From NCBI GenBank assembly GCA_003486645.1, contig DNGI01000110.1, forward strand, positions 1-42,297: a DNA stretch of 42,297 nucleotides, given 5' to 3'. The notes under the pieces were generated by a model, which saw nothing but the letters and a program-made list of their open reading frames with translations, was not told the DNA's origin and searched no databases. This document shows positions 25,070 through 33,544 of this stretch, piece by piece. Position 1 is the first letter of the stretch. Every line of letters begins with the position of its first letter. The translations under genes and the position numbers were made by a program. Origin of the DNA: Cyanobacteria bacterium UBA11370. Its GTDB lineage: Bacteria; Cyanobacteriota; Cyanobacteriia; Cyanobacteriales; Coleofasciculaceae.

Positions 25070-25257
25070 TGTTCTGCTCTCCTTAATCCCACAGTCAGGT
25101 ATTGAATTCCATTTTCACGAAATTTTTTGAGTCTTGCCATGTGGTTCAGATTGATTCGAGTTTGCTTTAAAAATGAAAGGGATTTGTTTCTAGCGCTGTG
25201 TCAGTAAAAGGTAATTGTAATAAGCGATCGCCCAACTCCATATCTGGTACCAGCGCA

Positions 25258-25274
25258 TTTCATCCTGATTTCAT
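25258..25274 (+). promoter_or_regulatory. Candidate metal-response operator, site 3
   Basis: TTTCATCCTGATTTCAT, one base different from site 1, 52 bases before the RND pump start. A TATGTA-like -10 follows about 15 bases after the second half-site, so the repeat would occupy the -35 position, as expected for activation by an OmpR-type regulator. The other part of the 256-bp gap shows no gene. Confidence 0.75.
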
Positions 25275-25325
25275 TTGGCTGTGTCAATTATGTAAAAGGG
25301 AGTTCTCAGCACTGACACATAATAA

Positions 25326-28300
25326 ATGTTCAGCACTATTCTCAGATGGGTAATTAATCGCAGATGGCTGGTTGTTGTCGCTACCGTCATCATTACCCTG
25401 TGGACGATTTACGTCATTCCCCAGATGCAGTTGGATGTCTTCCCGCCGTTTGCACCTCCCCAAGTCGAAATTCAGACGGAAGCACCCGGACTGGCACCCG
25501 AAGAAGTCGAGTCTCTAGTAACACTACCCATCGAGAGTGCAATTAATGGAACCCCAGGAGTAACAGCAGTACGTTCCTCGTCAGCAGTAGGACTTTCTGT
25601 TGTTAAAGTCATCTTCGACTGGGGAACCGACATTTATCAAGCACGCCAGTTGGTGACAGAACGATTGCAGCAAGCGACTAGCAAGCTGCCGGAAGCCGCA
25701 GAAACACCGCAACTTTCTCCGACAACCTCTCCCGTTGGCACCATCCTTACCTATGCTTTTACCTCCGAAACCACTCCTTTAATGGAAGTGCGACGCATTG
25801 TGGACTGGCAAGTAACCAATCGCCTCTTAGCCGTTCCCGGCGTGGCTCAAGTGGTGGCGTATGGCGGCGATGTGCGGCAGTATCAAGTATTAGTCGATCC
25901 CACTAAGTTGCAAGCCTTTGATGTCTCCTTACAGGATGTTACCGAGGCGGTACAAGCGGCTAATACTAACGCTCCTGGTGGCTATTTAATTACACCTGAT
26001 AAAGAAACCTTAATTCGAGGAGTGGGGCGAATTGAAACCCTAGAAGACTTGAATTACTCTGCCATTACTTCGCGCCAGGGAATGCCCGTGCGAATTGCTG
26101 ATGTAGCCGACGTACAAATTGATGCGGCTATCCAGCGAGGTGATGGTAGTTTAAACGGTAAAAAAGCTGTAATTGTCATGGTGAACAGACAGCCTAATGC
26201 TGACACTCCCACCGTAACAAGAGCGGTAGAAGCGGCGATGAAAGAGGTTCAGCAAGGGCTTCCCAAAGATATTAAAGTTACCGTTACGTTTCGTCAGGAA
26301 GAATATATCGAATCTTCTGTAGCAAATGTCAGATCAGCGTTAATTGAAGGCAGCATTATTGTTGCGATCATCCTCATCCCATTTTTGATGAATTGGCGCA
26401 CTCTTACGGTAGTTTTGTTAGATTTTTTTCTAACTTGGCTATTCGCACTGTTATTCATGTATTGGATGGGATTAGGGCTAAATACGATGACGTTGGGCGG
26501 GCTATCCGTGGCAATTGGTACAGCCATTGATGATGCTATTGTCTATGCTGAAAATACCTACCGTAACTTAAGAGAAAATCAACTATCTCCTCACCCTCGT
26601 CCGATATTAGATGTCATTTTTGATGGCAGCAATGAAGTCCGCGACTCTTTAATTGGAGCGACAGTAATCGGTATTGTTGTCTTCTCGCCAATTTTTACGT
26701 TGCCGGGAGTGGAAGGTCGAATTTTTACACCGATGGGAATTACTTATCTCGTGGTTGTTGTGATTTCTAGCCTAGAATCACTGCTCGTATCTCCGGCGTT
26801 GTGTGCTATCTTGCTACCGAGTAAACATATGAGGGCTAGAGAACCTTGGTTGCCGAGATTTTGTAAACGCATTTATCGTTTCTTTTTAGAGTTTTCAATG
26901 CGTCATTCCACAGTGATCTTGGGATTAGCCAGTGCAGCAATGGTAGCAGCTTTAATTATTCTGCCATCCTTCGGACGAGCATTTCTACCTGAGTTTCAGG
27001 AGCAAACATTGGTAAATACAATTCTGCTGTATCCTGGTGTATCTCTTGATACCACAAATAGCGCTGGATTTGCTATTGAAGATGCTCTAAAAAAAGACCC
27101 CAGATTTGACTACGTTCAGGTGCGTTCTGGACGCGCACCAGGAGACAGCGATGCGGCAGGAGTTAACTTAGCACATATCGATATAGGTATTAGTAAAAGG
27201 GGCATGGAAGACCGAGCAAAAACGCTGGAAGTGTTGCGAACAGAATTTGCCAAGTTACCCGGAGTAGCACCCAATATTGGTGGTTTTATTTCTCACCGCA
27301 TGGATGAGGTTTTGTCTGGGGTGAGGAGTCAAATTGCGGTTAAAATATTTGGTTCTGATTTAGAGCAACTCCACCAAATCGGTGTCAAAGTTGAAGAGCA
27401 AATGAAAACGGTTGAGGGAGTTGTAGATTTACAACTCGAACCTCAAATACCCATTGAACAGATTCAAGTCAAGTTTGATCGTCAAGCTGCTGGTCGATAC
27501 GGTCTTAATGTCGGAGAATTATCGGAAATTATTGAAACATCTCTGAATGGGCAAGTGGTGTCTCAAGTTTTGGAAGGGCAACAAACCTTTGACCTTGTTG
27601 TGTGGCTGAAGTCGGAATACCGGAATAATTTGCAGACAATTCAGAACTTATTGGTTGATACTCCTACGGGTAACAAAATTCCTCTGGCTCAAGTGGCTAC
27701 GGTTCAATACGGTACGGGACCAAACACGATTAACCGTGAGAATGTTTCCCGTTTGATTGTGGTTTCTGCTAATGCTAAAGGGAGAGATTTGCGCTCGGTC
27801 GTGAATGACATTCAAGCCAAAGTCAAGCAAAATGTTCAGGTGCCTTTTGGTTATTTTATTCAGTATGGAGGTCAATTTGAAGCGGAGGAACGAGCTACAC
27901 AGAATATTCTGGTATTTAGTGCGATCGCATTTATCGTCATTACGGTTTTGATGTACCTCTCGGTTAAGTCCATTCCTTCAACGGCAATGATTATGATTAA
28001 CTTACCAATCGGATTGGTAGGGGGCATAATTTCTGTGGCGTTGACGGGTGGGGTAATTTCTGTAGCTTCTTTGGTTGGCTTTGTTACTCTATTTGGTGTA
28101 GCTACCCGCAATGGGTTGCTATTAGTGGATAACTACAACACCAAATTTGCCCAAGGGATGCCTTTTCAGGAGGTTATTGTTAAAGGCTCGATGGAACGGC
28201 TCAATGCTATTTTAATGACGGCTTTAACCTCTGCTTTGGGTTTGACACCTCTAGTAGTAGAAGGGGGAGCAGGGAAGGAAATTTTACAACCTTTGTCAAT

Positions 28301-28451
28301 TGTAGTATTGGGTGGGTTGTTTACTTCTACGGCATTAACGCTAATAGTATTACCAGCCTTGTATGCCAGATTTGGGAAATTATTAGTACCTAAGCAAACA
28401 CCGCCAGTTTCTAACAATGGTAAGGTAGTTGGAGCTGTGATTGAAAAGTGA
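25326..28451 (+). CDS. Heavy-metal RND efflux pump (CzcA/NrsA/CusA family)
   Basis: A 1041-residue inner-membrane resistance-nodulation-division pump, full length. It begins with the typical helix and LDVFPPFAPPQVEIQTEAPG, has the porter-domain motif NAPGGYL (215-221), and has two six-helix blocks (about 335-500 and 850-1025). In helix 4 the proton-relay region reads AIGTAIDDAIVYAEN (396-410) with Asp402, Asp403 and Glu409. This differs from the DFG-x3-DGA-x3-EN signature of CzcA-type pumps, so the metal cannot be named. It exports cations across the envelope together with an adaptor (probably the gene at 16540) and an outer-membrane channel. It heads a probable operon with two lipoproteins, behind operator site 3. 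Confidence 0.9.
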   Translation: MFSTILRWVINRRWLVVVATVIITLWTIYVIPQMQLDVFPPFAPPQVEIQTEAPGLAPEEVESLVTLPIESAINGTPGVTAVRSSSAVGLSVVKVIFDWGTDIYQARQLVTERLQQATSKLPEAAETPQLSPTTSPVGTILTYAFTSETTPLMEVRRIVDWQVTNRLLAVPGVAQVVAYGGDVRQYQVLVDPTKLQAFDVSLQDVTEAVQAANTNAPGGYLITPDKETLIRGVGRIETLEDLNYSAITSRQGMPVRIADVADVQIDAAIQRGDGSLNGKKAVIVMVNRQPNADTPTVTRAVEAAMKEVQQGLPKDIKVTVTFRQEEYIESSVANVRSALIEGSIIVAIILIPFLMNWRTLTVVLLDFFLTWLFALLFMYWMGLGLNTMTLGGLSVAIGTAIDDAIVYAENTYRNLRENQLSPHPRPILDVIFDGSNEVRDSLIGATVIGIVVFSPIFTLPGVEGRIFTPMGITYLVVVVISSLESLLVSPALCAILLPSKHMRAREPWLPRFCKRIYRFFLEFSMRHSTVILGLASAAMVAALIILPSFGRAFLPEFQEQTLVNTILLYPGVSLDTTNSAGFAIEDALKKDPRFDYVQVRSGRAPGDSDAAGVNLAHIDIGISKRGMEDRAKTLEVLRTEFAKLPGVAPNIGGFISHRMDEVLSGVRSQIAVKIFGSDLEQLHQIGVKVEEQMKTVEGVVDLQLEPQIPIEQIQVKFDRQAAGRYGLNVGELSEIIETSLNGQVVSQVLEGQQTFDLVVWLKSEYRNNLQTIQNLLVDTPTGNKIPLAQVATVQYGTGPNTINRENVSRLIVVSANAKGRDLRSVVNDIQAKVKQNVQVPFGYFIQYGGQFEAEERATQNILVFSAIAFIVITVLMYLSVKSIPSTAMIMINLPIGLVGGIISVALTGGVISVASLVGFVTLFGVATRNGLLLVDNYNTKFAQGMPFQEVIVKGSMERLNAILMTALTSALGLTPLVVEGGAGKEILQPLSIVVLGGLFTSTALTLIVLPALYARFGKLLVPKQTPPVSNNGKVVGAVIEK

Positions 28452-28549
28452 TTTTATCGCCATTATTGGTGTGGTGTTTGCTTTTAATTAATGTGGGTGT
28501 TCTAAATTTCTGTAGAGCAAGTAATTGTTTGATGTAAAGAGCATAAAAT

Positions 28550-29044
28550 ATGAAATCTATCAAGTCTCTGTTAATGATTTTAAGCAGTGTAAGCCTGATT
28601 TTCTTAGGAGCCTGTGGGAACAATAACCAAGCCACAAACTCTGATAGCAGCTCAACAAATACCCAACCATCTGAATCAATAGCACAAGCTGATGCAGCTA
28701 AAACTGAGTCCTCTAGTCATGAGGCAAAACCTCAAGCAGGTGGTCAAGTTGTCGAGTCTGGTTCCTACCACTTAGAGTTTGTTCCAGTGCCCGAAAATGA
28801 CGGCACTCATTTAGATTTATATTTACAAAGAGGAGACAATCACGAAGCCATTCCTAATGCTAAAGTAACGGCTCAAATTCAGCTTCCCGATGGCACTCAA
28901 AAGACACTTCCTCTTAGTTATGATGCTGAAGGAAAACACTACACTGCCTTGCTTCCTGAAAAAGTGGTAGGTCAGTATCAAGTTAAAATTACTTCAGATA
29001 TTAACGGCGAAAAAGTAGATGGTCGTTTTACATTCAATCAGTAA
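28550..29044 (+). CDS. Lipoprotein in the RND operon
   Basis: A 164-residue lipoprotein. The signal sequence ends in the lipobox LGAC (Cys22), followed by a low-complexity Ser/Thr/Asn/Gln-rich linker with one His. The C-terminal 90 residues form a beta-sandwich-like domain (SGSYHLEFVPVPENDGTH, then LDLYLQRGDNHEAIPNAKV, ending VDGRFTFNQ) that resembles small YtkA/FixH-type domains. It sits 98 bases after the pump gene and 48 bases before the next lipoprotein, so it is probably co-transcribed. A role in periplasmic metal handling is inferred from position. A promoter of its own cannot be excluded. Confidence 0.75.
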   Translation: MKSIKSLLMILSSVSLIFLGACGNNNQATNSDSSSTNTQPSESIAQADAAKTESSSHEAKPQAGGQVVESGSYHLEFVPVPENDGTHLDLYLQRGDNHEAIPNAKVTAQIQLPDGTQKTLPLSYDAEGKHYTALLPEKVVGQYQVKITSDINGEKVDGRFTFNQ

Positions 29045-29092
29045 TTTTATTTTGTTAATAAAACTCAAATAATCCTGTAAAAATAACCTCTT

Positions 29093-30001
29093 ATGAAACA
29101 CTTTTTTACTATAATTGCCTTAGCTTCAACCCTAATTTTAATTCCAGGTTGTGCCTCATCACGAAAATCGGGAGAAATCTCTGACTCTACTACTACAAAT
29201 TCGCAAGAACATCATTCGATGGGACATGGAGAAACACCATTATCTGGTCACTCGAATTCTCATCAAAGGCATTCAATGGGTGATATGACTGATGAACAAC
29301 ACTCCTCTTTTGCTCAGGCAAAACTGACGATTTCCCAAAACATTACCCCCAATACTCCCGTTCCTTTGCTGATTGATATAAAAGATGCTAAGGGGAAAGC
29401 GATCGCTAATTTTGATACCTTCCAAGAAAAGCTGATGCACCTAATTGTTGTCAGTGATGACCTTGAAACCTTTAGCCACCTTCATCCGACTTATAAACAG
29501 AATGGACGCTTTGAAGTTGAGGCTAATTTTTCCAAACCGGGTAGTTACACGCTTTTGAGTGATTACAAGCCAGCCGGACAAAGCGAACAAGTTTCACTCC
29601 TGAATGTAGAAGTTCCTGGAACCCGTTCGTCTACACCAAAAATTGACTTGAATCGCACTAAAATGTTTGGGGATACGAAGGTTAATTTGGCGTTCTATCA
29701 ACCGAGATTAAAAGCTGAACAAAATGTTACCTTGATGTTCAATTTAAAGGAAGAAACCAGCAATCAACCCATTACAGATTTACAGCCTTACTTGGGTGAA
29801 AAAGGACATTTAGTGATTCTGAAACAGTCATCCCCCTTAACAGCAGCAGACTACATTCATGCCCATGCTCTCAACGATACTCCAGCGGGACAAGTCCATT
29901 TTATGACTAGTTTTCCTCAACCTGGCACCTATAAAGTTTGGGGGCAATTTAATCGAAAGGGGAAAATTATTACTGCTGATTTTTGGGTAAACGTTGAATA
30001 A
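29093..30001 (+). CDS. His/Met-rich metal-binding lipoprotein
   Basis: A 302-residue lipoprotein (lipobox IPGC at Cys19). Residues 39-70 are a His/Met/Gly-rich segment (EHHSMGHGETPLSGHSNSHQ, then RHSMGDMTDEQH), typical of copper or silver ligands. Two similar beta-sandwich domains follow, each with HLIVV- or HLVIL-type strands, conserved His (HLHP; HAHAL) and a closing strand such as PGTYKVWGQF. This architecture occurs next to copper or cation efflux genes. It is expected at the outer face of the inner membrane or in the outer membrane, binding metal for the pump. Ligand identity is inferred from composition. Confidence 0.8.
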   Translation: MKHFFTIIALASTLILIPGCASSRKSGEISDSTTTNSQEHHSMGHGETPLSGHSNSHQRHSMGDMTDEQHSSFAQAKLTISQNITPNTPVPLLIDIKDAKGKAIANFDTFQEKLMHLIVVSDDLETFSHLHPTYKQNGRFEVEANFSKPGSYTLLSDYKPAGQSEQVSLLNVEVPGTRSSTPKIDLNRTKMFGDTKVNLAFYQPRLKAEQNVTLMFNLKEETSNQPITDLQPYLGEKGHLVILKQSSPLTAADYIHAHALNDTPAGQVHFMTSFPQPGTYKVWGQFNRKGKIITADFWVNVE

Positions 30002-30224
30002 GTACCTGAACAAAAATCAAAATTCCTAGTGGAGGACTATGTATAGTATAAGGTAATTTCCAGGACTTCAAGCTTTTTTAGACAGTACTACTTATAGATG
30101 TCAAATTACTTAGCTACGCTGAAATCAACTTGTTAGTTCTGATGCGGAGCTACCTATTGATATAGCAATTTTTCGCGTGTATTGAGCCTGTATTCTTCGA
30201 TAAAATTAGAAAAAAATGCTGATA

Positions 30225-30241
30225 TTTCATCATAATTTCAT
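30225..30241 (+). promoter_or_regulatory. Candidate metal-response operator, site 4
   Basis: TTTCATCATAATTTCAT, with two perfect half-sites, 60 bases before the DUF2808 gene. A TTAATA-like -10 lies about 18 bases further. The 300-bp gap 30002-30301 holds nothing else that I can support. Confidence 0.72.
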
Positions 30242-30301
30242 TTGCAAATGCCAAGCTACTTAATAGGAAACTAATTAAGTAAATCGTTAAGGATTACGGC
30301 A

Positions 30302-30775
30302 ATGAAAAAGTTGATTTACGCGGCTACATTTACCCTTGTTTTAGCCTCTTTAGCTCCAGCGGTTCAGGCAGCCGGAAGCTTACCGAATGCCAAAGTTCCT
30401 CACCTCGTCCACAGCAGCGCACATCCTAATGATGCTCTCGTTCCCAATGCAACCCATCATTTTGAGGTTCACGTTCAGGGAAAGGGTCTTTCAGAACTTT
30501 CAATTGATTTGCCACAGGGAGTGAGCATTCGTAATGGTATTGAAGTGACGAATCAATCAGGTCAAAAAATCAATGCCGAAGTATCTATAAATGACAAAAA
30601 AGCAACGGTAGTTTTCGCTCAACCTGTAGAGCCAGATACAACGCTATCAATTAATATGCAAGGCGTTAAAACCCCAGGTTATAGCTATACTTGGCAGTAC
30701 CGAGTTTATGGCAAGTTAGTGGGTATAAACCAGGAAATTTCGCTCGGTTCAGCTCGGATTCAAACTTATCGATAA
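30302..30775 (+). CDS. DUF2808 periplasmic protein
   Basis: A 157-residue protein with a clean signal peptide (MKKLIYAATFTLVLASLAPA, cut after VQAA) and a single domain of the cyanobacterial DUF2808 type (HHFEVHVQGKGLSELSIDLP, GYSYTWQYRVYG, closing IQTYR). The function of the family is unknown. Exported and Cys-free; four His are near the mature N-terminus (HLVHSSAHP and HH). A good ribosome site (AAGGATTACGGCA) precedes the ATG. The operator 60 bases upstream ties it to the metal-response set, which would be a clue to what this member does. Confidence 0.8.
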   Translation: MKKLIYAATFTLVLASLAPAVQAAGSLPNAKVPHLVHSSAHPNDALVPNATHHFEVHVQGKGLSELSIDLPQGVSIRNGIEVTNQSGQKINAEVSINDKKATVVFAQPVEPDTTLSINMQGVKTPGYSYTWQYRVYGKLVGINQEISLGSARIQTYR

Positions 30776-30808
30776 CAAGGTGGAGTGACTTCAGAATAAT
30801 TGAATTTT

Positions 30809-30851
30809 GGGCTGTTCAATAAAGAAGTTATGATTTTTTTTTGAGCAGCCC
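30809..30851 (+). terminator. Possible hairpin terminator after the DUF2808 gene
   Basis: GGGCTGTTCAA at 30809-30819 pairs with TTGAGCAGCCC at 30841-30851 (one mismatch). The loop of 21 bases contains the run of eight T, so it is not a classical terminator and may be a dispersed palindrome. Confidence 0.4.
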
Positions 30852-30916
30852 CTCCTACGGCAAACGCTGCCGCTAAGATTAAGGAGAGCTGAATGAATAC
30901 ATATCAGAATAAAAAA

Positions 30917-30933
30917 ATTCATCCTAATTTTAC
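30917..30933 (+). promoter_or_regulatory. Degenerate operator, site 5, before the regulator gene
   Basis: ATTCAT-CCTAA-TTTTAC, sharing the first half-site and the CCTAA spacer with sites 1 and 2 but with a poor second half-site. It lies 84 bases before the response-regulator start. It is a candidate for weak self-regulation. Confidence 0.5.
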
Positions 30934-31016
30934 AAATTTATCTCAATCTGTTTATAGGAGTGAATCCTGTAGATAGTTAAGTAGCCAAATCCAAAATCGA
31001 ATGATCAATTAACCTT

Positions 31017-31724
31017 ATGAGAGTGCTGCTAGTTGAAGATGAGCCAGATTTAGGGGCTGCAATTAAGCGAACGTTAACTCTAGAAAAATATGTAGTTGAC
31101 TGGGCTATGGATGGTACTGAAGCGTGGGGCTATCTAGAAAATCAACAAACCCAATATACCCTTGCTATCTTCGACTGGTTGCTTCCCGGATTATCAGGAT
31201 TAGAACTGCTACGTCGATTGCGTGAGAAAAAAAATCATCTACCTGTCTTAATGTTAACCGCAAAAGACCGCTTAGAGGACATGGTAACGGGTTTGGATAT
31301 GGGAGCAGATGACTATTTAGTAAAACCCTTTAGAATGGCAGAATTACTAGCACGATTACGCGCCTTACAACGGCGATCGCCCCAACTCCAACCTCAATAC
31401 CTACAAGTCGGTGATGTTACTCTAGATTACGGCACTCGAACCGTTTATCGTCTGGTTCCCAACAATGAAAAACAAGTTATTTCACTAACAACTAAAGAAT
31501 TCCAACTCCTAGAATATTTTATGATGCACCCAAATCAGATTGTCACCAGCGATCAAATTCGCAATCAGCTTTGGGAAATGAGTGCAGAACCGATTAGTAA
31601 TGTCGTAGCGGCACAAATGCGCTTGTTACGCCGCAAACTTGAATCAATAGGTTGTGCGATTCCAATTGAAACTGTTCATGGTGTGGGGTATCGTCTCAAT
31701 CTGACAAACGATGAATCAAAATAA
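31017..31724 (+). CDS. rppA: OmpR-family response regulator, RppA/NrsR-like
   Basis: A 235-residue response regulator. The receiver domain (1-120) has E7/D8, phospho-acceptor D53 in IFDWLLPGLSG, T81 and K103. The winged-helix DNA-binding domain covers about 135-232. The C-terminal stretch SNVVAAQMRLLRRKL, with VHGVGYRL at the end, agrees with what I recall of Synechocystis RppA (NrsR), the regulator of nickel efflux. CopR is a close alternative. It overlaps the sensor gene by 14 bases. It is the most likely binder of the TTTCAT-N5-TTTCAT elements across the window. Confidence 0.85.
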   Translation: MRVLLVEDEPDLGAAIKRTLTLEKYVVDWAMDGTEAWGYLENQQTQYTLAIFDWLLPGLSGLELLRRLREKKNHLPVLMLTAKDRLEDMVTGLDMGADDYLVKPFRMAELLARLRALQRRSPQLQPQYLQVGDVTLDYGTRTVYRLVPNNEKQVISLTTKEFQLLEYFMMHPNQIVTSDQIRNQLWEMSAEPISNVVAAQMRLLRRKLESIGCAIPIETVHGVGYRLNLTNDESK

Positions 31725-33066
31725 ACTGTTTAATCAGACTCGCTGGAAATTAGCTCTCTCCTATGCAGGAGTGATGGGTTTGATTTTGAGTTTTTTAGGA
31801 TTTGGTGTGTACAAAGCGATTGCCCATGCTCATTTAGTTGCTCTAGATCGTGAGCTAGAATCTGTAGCAGGGACGCTCCATGATAGCCTGGAATGGAAAC
31901 TAAAACAACCAGGACAGGTAGAGCCAATAGTTGGGCAATATTTACCCAATCTTTGCTTAGTGGCAATTAACTGTTCTCAAACACAATTAGATTCTAAACG
32001 TCATAGTCTTAACGCGATCAACCAAGGAAATTACTACATTCGCTTATTTGATACATCAGGACATTTAATTGCTATTGCTGGCAATTATCCCGAAGGATTA
32101 CCTCAACTTTTAAACCCGAAGTTTTGGCAAATTCTATCCGATGGCAAAGGCAATCGTTATCATCAAATTTCTGTCCCCTTGCATACCCAAGATCAGCAGG
32201 ATTGGGGATACTTTCAAGTAGGGCGCTCTCTCCAAGATCTACATGACTACCTTAATACTGTAAAATTGATTTTGTGGTTAGGATTGCCGATATCGTTAAT
32301 TTTAATTGGTGGTGCTAGTTGGTGGTTGGCGGGGTTAGCAATGCGCCCCATTTACCAATCTTATAAACAAATTCAACAGTTTACAGCCGATGCAGCTCAC
32401 GAATTGCGAACGCCTTTAGCAGCAACACTGGCGACGGTAGAATCAGCATTGTTAATGCCTCATTTGCCTGAAACAGAAGCCAAAGATATTCTCTTAATTA
32501 TTGAACGTCAAAATCGACGACTGACTCAGTTAGTGGCTGATTTATTATTGTTAGCTCGTTTAGATAAGCAAGTTGCGCCACTACGTCGCCAAAGGTGCTG
32601 TTTGAATGATTTAGTTAATGATTTAGTCGAGGAATTAGCGGCGTTAGCGATCGCTTCCCAAGTTAACCTTACATCGGAATTACGGGTACAATGTTCTTTG
32701 GATATTGTTGGAGATTCTGAGCAGCTTTATCGCCTGGTTTCTAATTTAATTATTAATGGGATTCAATACACTCCCAAAGGTGGGAGAATTACTGTTAGTT
32801 TAGATCAGAGCGACCATCAAGCTATAATTCAGGTTAAAGATACGGGGATTGGCATTGCTGCATCTGAACAGGCGCGGATTTTTGATCGCTTTTATCGTGT
32901 CCATAGCGATCGCTCTCGTGATACCGGGGGTTCAGGGTTAGGACTAGCTATTGCTAAAGCGATCGCCGCCGCACACCAGGGTAATTTGCTGGTGCAAAGT
33001 GAATTGGGTGTTGGTAGTACCTTCACGCTGCGATTGCCTTTGGATAGTATTTCCCCTGAAAATTAA
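31711..33066 (+). CDS. rppB: Membrane sensor histidine kinase, RppB/NrsS-like
   Basis: A 451-residue class I sensor kinase with membrane segments at about 14-35 and 186-210. The periplasmic loop between them contains Cys82 and Cys88 (NLCLVAINCSQ), possible metal ligands. A short linker leads to HisKA with His230 (DAAHELRTP), and the HATPase has N-box NLIINGIQYTPKGG, DTGIGI and GGSGLGLAIAKAIAA. It starts 14 bases inside the regulator gene, so it forms one unit with it. It probably senses an excess metal ion in the periplasm and phosphorylates the regulator. Nickel is suggested by RppB similarity, but the ligand is not decided by sequence. Confidence 0.87.
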   Translation: MNQNKLFNQTRWKLALSYAGVMGLILSFLGFGVYKAIAHAHLVALDRELESVAGTLHDSLEWKLKQPGQVEPIVGQYLPNLCLVAINCSQTQLDSKRHSLNAINQGNYYIRLFDTSGHLIAIAGNYPEGLPQLLNPKFWQILSDGKGNRYHQISVPLHTQDQQDWGYFQVGRSLQDLHDYLNTVKLILWLGLPISLILIGGASWWLAGLAMRPIYQSYKQIQQFTADAAHELRTPLAATLATVESALLMPHLPETEAKDILLIIERQNRRLTQLVADLLLLARLDKQVAPLRRQRCCLNDLVNDLVEELAALAIASQVNLTSELRVQCSLDIVGDSEQLYRLVSNLIINGIQYTPKGGRITVSLDQSDHQAIIQVKDTGIGIAASEQARIFDRFYRVHSDRSRDTGGSGLGLAIAKAIAAAHQGNLLVQSELGVGSTFTLRLPLDSISPEN

Positions 33067-33159
33067 TGAAAGCAACCTGGTGTTATCCCAAATTGCTTTT
33101 AATCCTAAACTCTTTCCCCTCTCTTAACTATCTCTGCACTCATAATATCGGAAATCAGG

Positions 33160-33483
33160 CTAATTCCCTTTGCCATACAATTCCTGATTAAACTCTTCTA
33201 TCGCTTGCATATCGTAAGGATGAGGAGGCTGAGGATACGCTACTTTGGGCTTTGAAATTTTGGGTGCGGGTTTAGGATTGCTACTAGGAACGGTTGTGCT
33301 ATCCTCAGCTTTAGGTTCATCCGGAATTGGCAGTTTAACTTCGTTAGGATTCACAATTTCAGGGGGTTGAATATTAACCGCTTCTGGAGTTTCTTGAGCA
33401 AATGCAGGACTAAATGTGAGTTGCACAATCAGCACAATCAAGGCAACCACTCGCAGAACATTCAAAAACAATGATTTCCACAT
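33160..33483 (-). CDS. Proline-rich exported protein
   Basis: A 107-residue protein with a signal sequence or N-terminal anchor (VVALIVLIVQLTFSPAFAQ, cut after FAQ or FA). The rest is Pro/Glu/Lys-rich and probably unstructured, ending in QAIEEFNQELYGKGN. No family recognised. AAGG precedes its ATG. It follows the DUF3370 gene on the same strand after 61 bases, probably in one operon; both are exported. Confidence 0.6.
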   Translation of the reverse strand: MWKSLFLNVLRVVALIVLIVQLTFSPAFAQETPEAVNIQPPEIVNPNEVKLPIPDEPKAEDSTTVPSSNPKPAPKISKPKVAYPQPPHPYDMQAIEEFNQELYGKGN

Positions 33484-33544
33484 AGCCTTTTCAAAAATAA
33501 CTTTTTATGCTATCATAACTCAATTCAGTTGGTGAGATGGGGAA

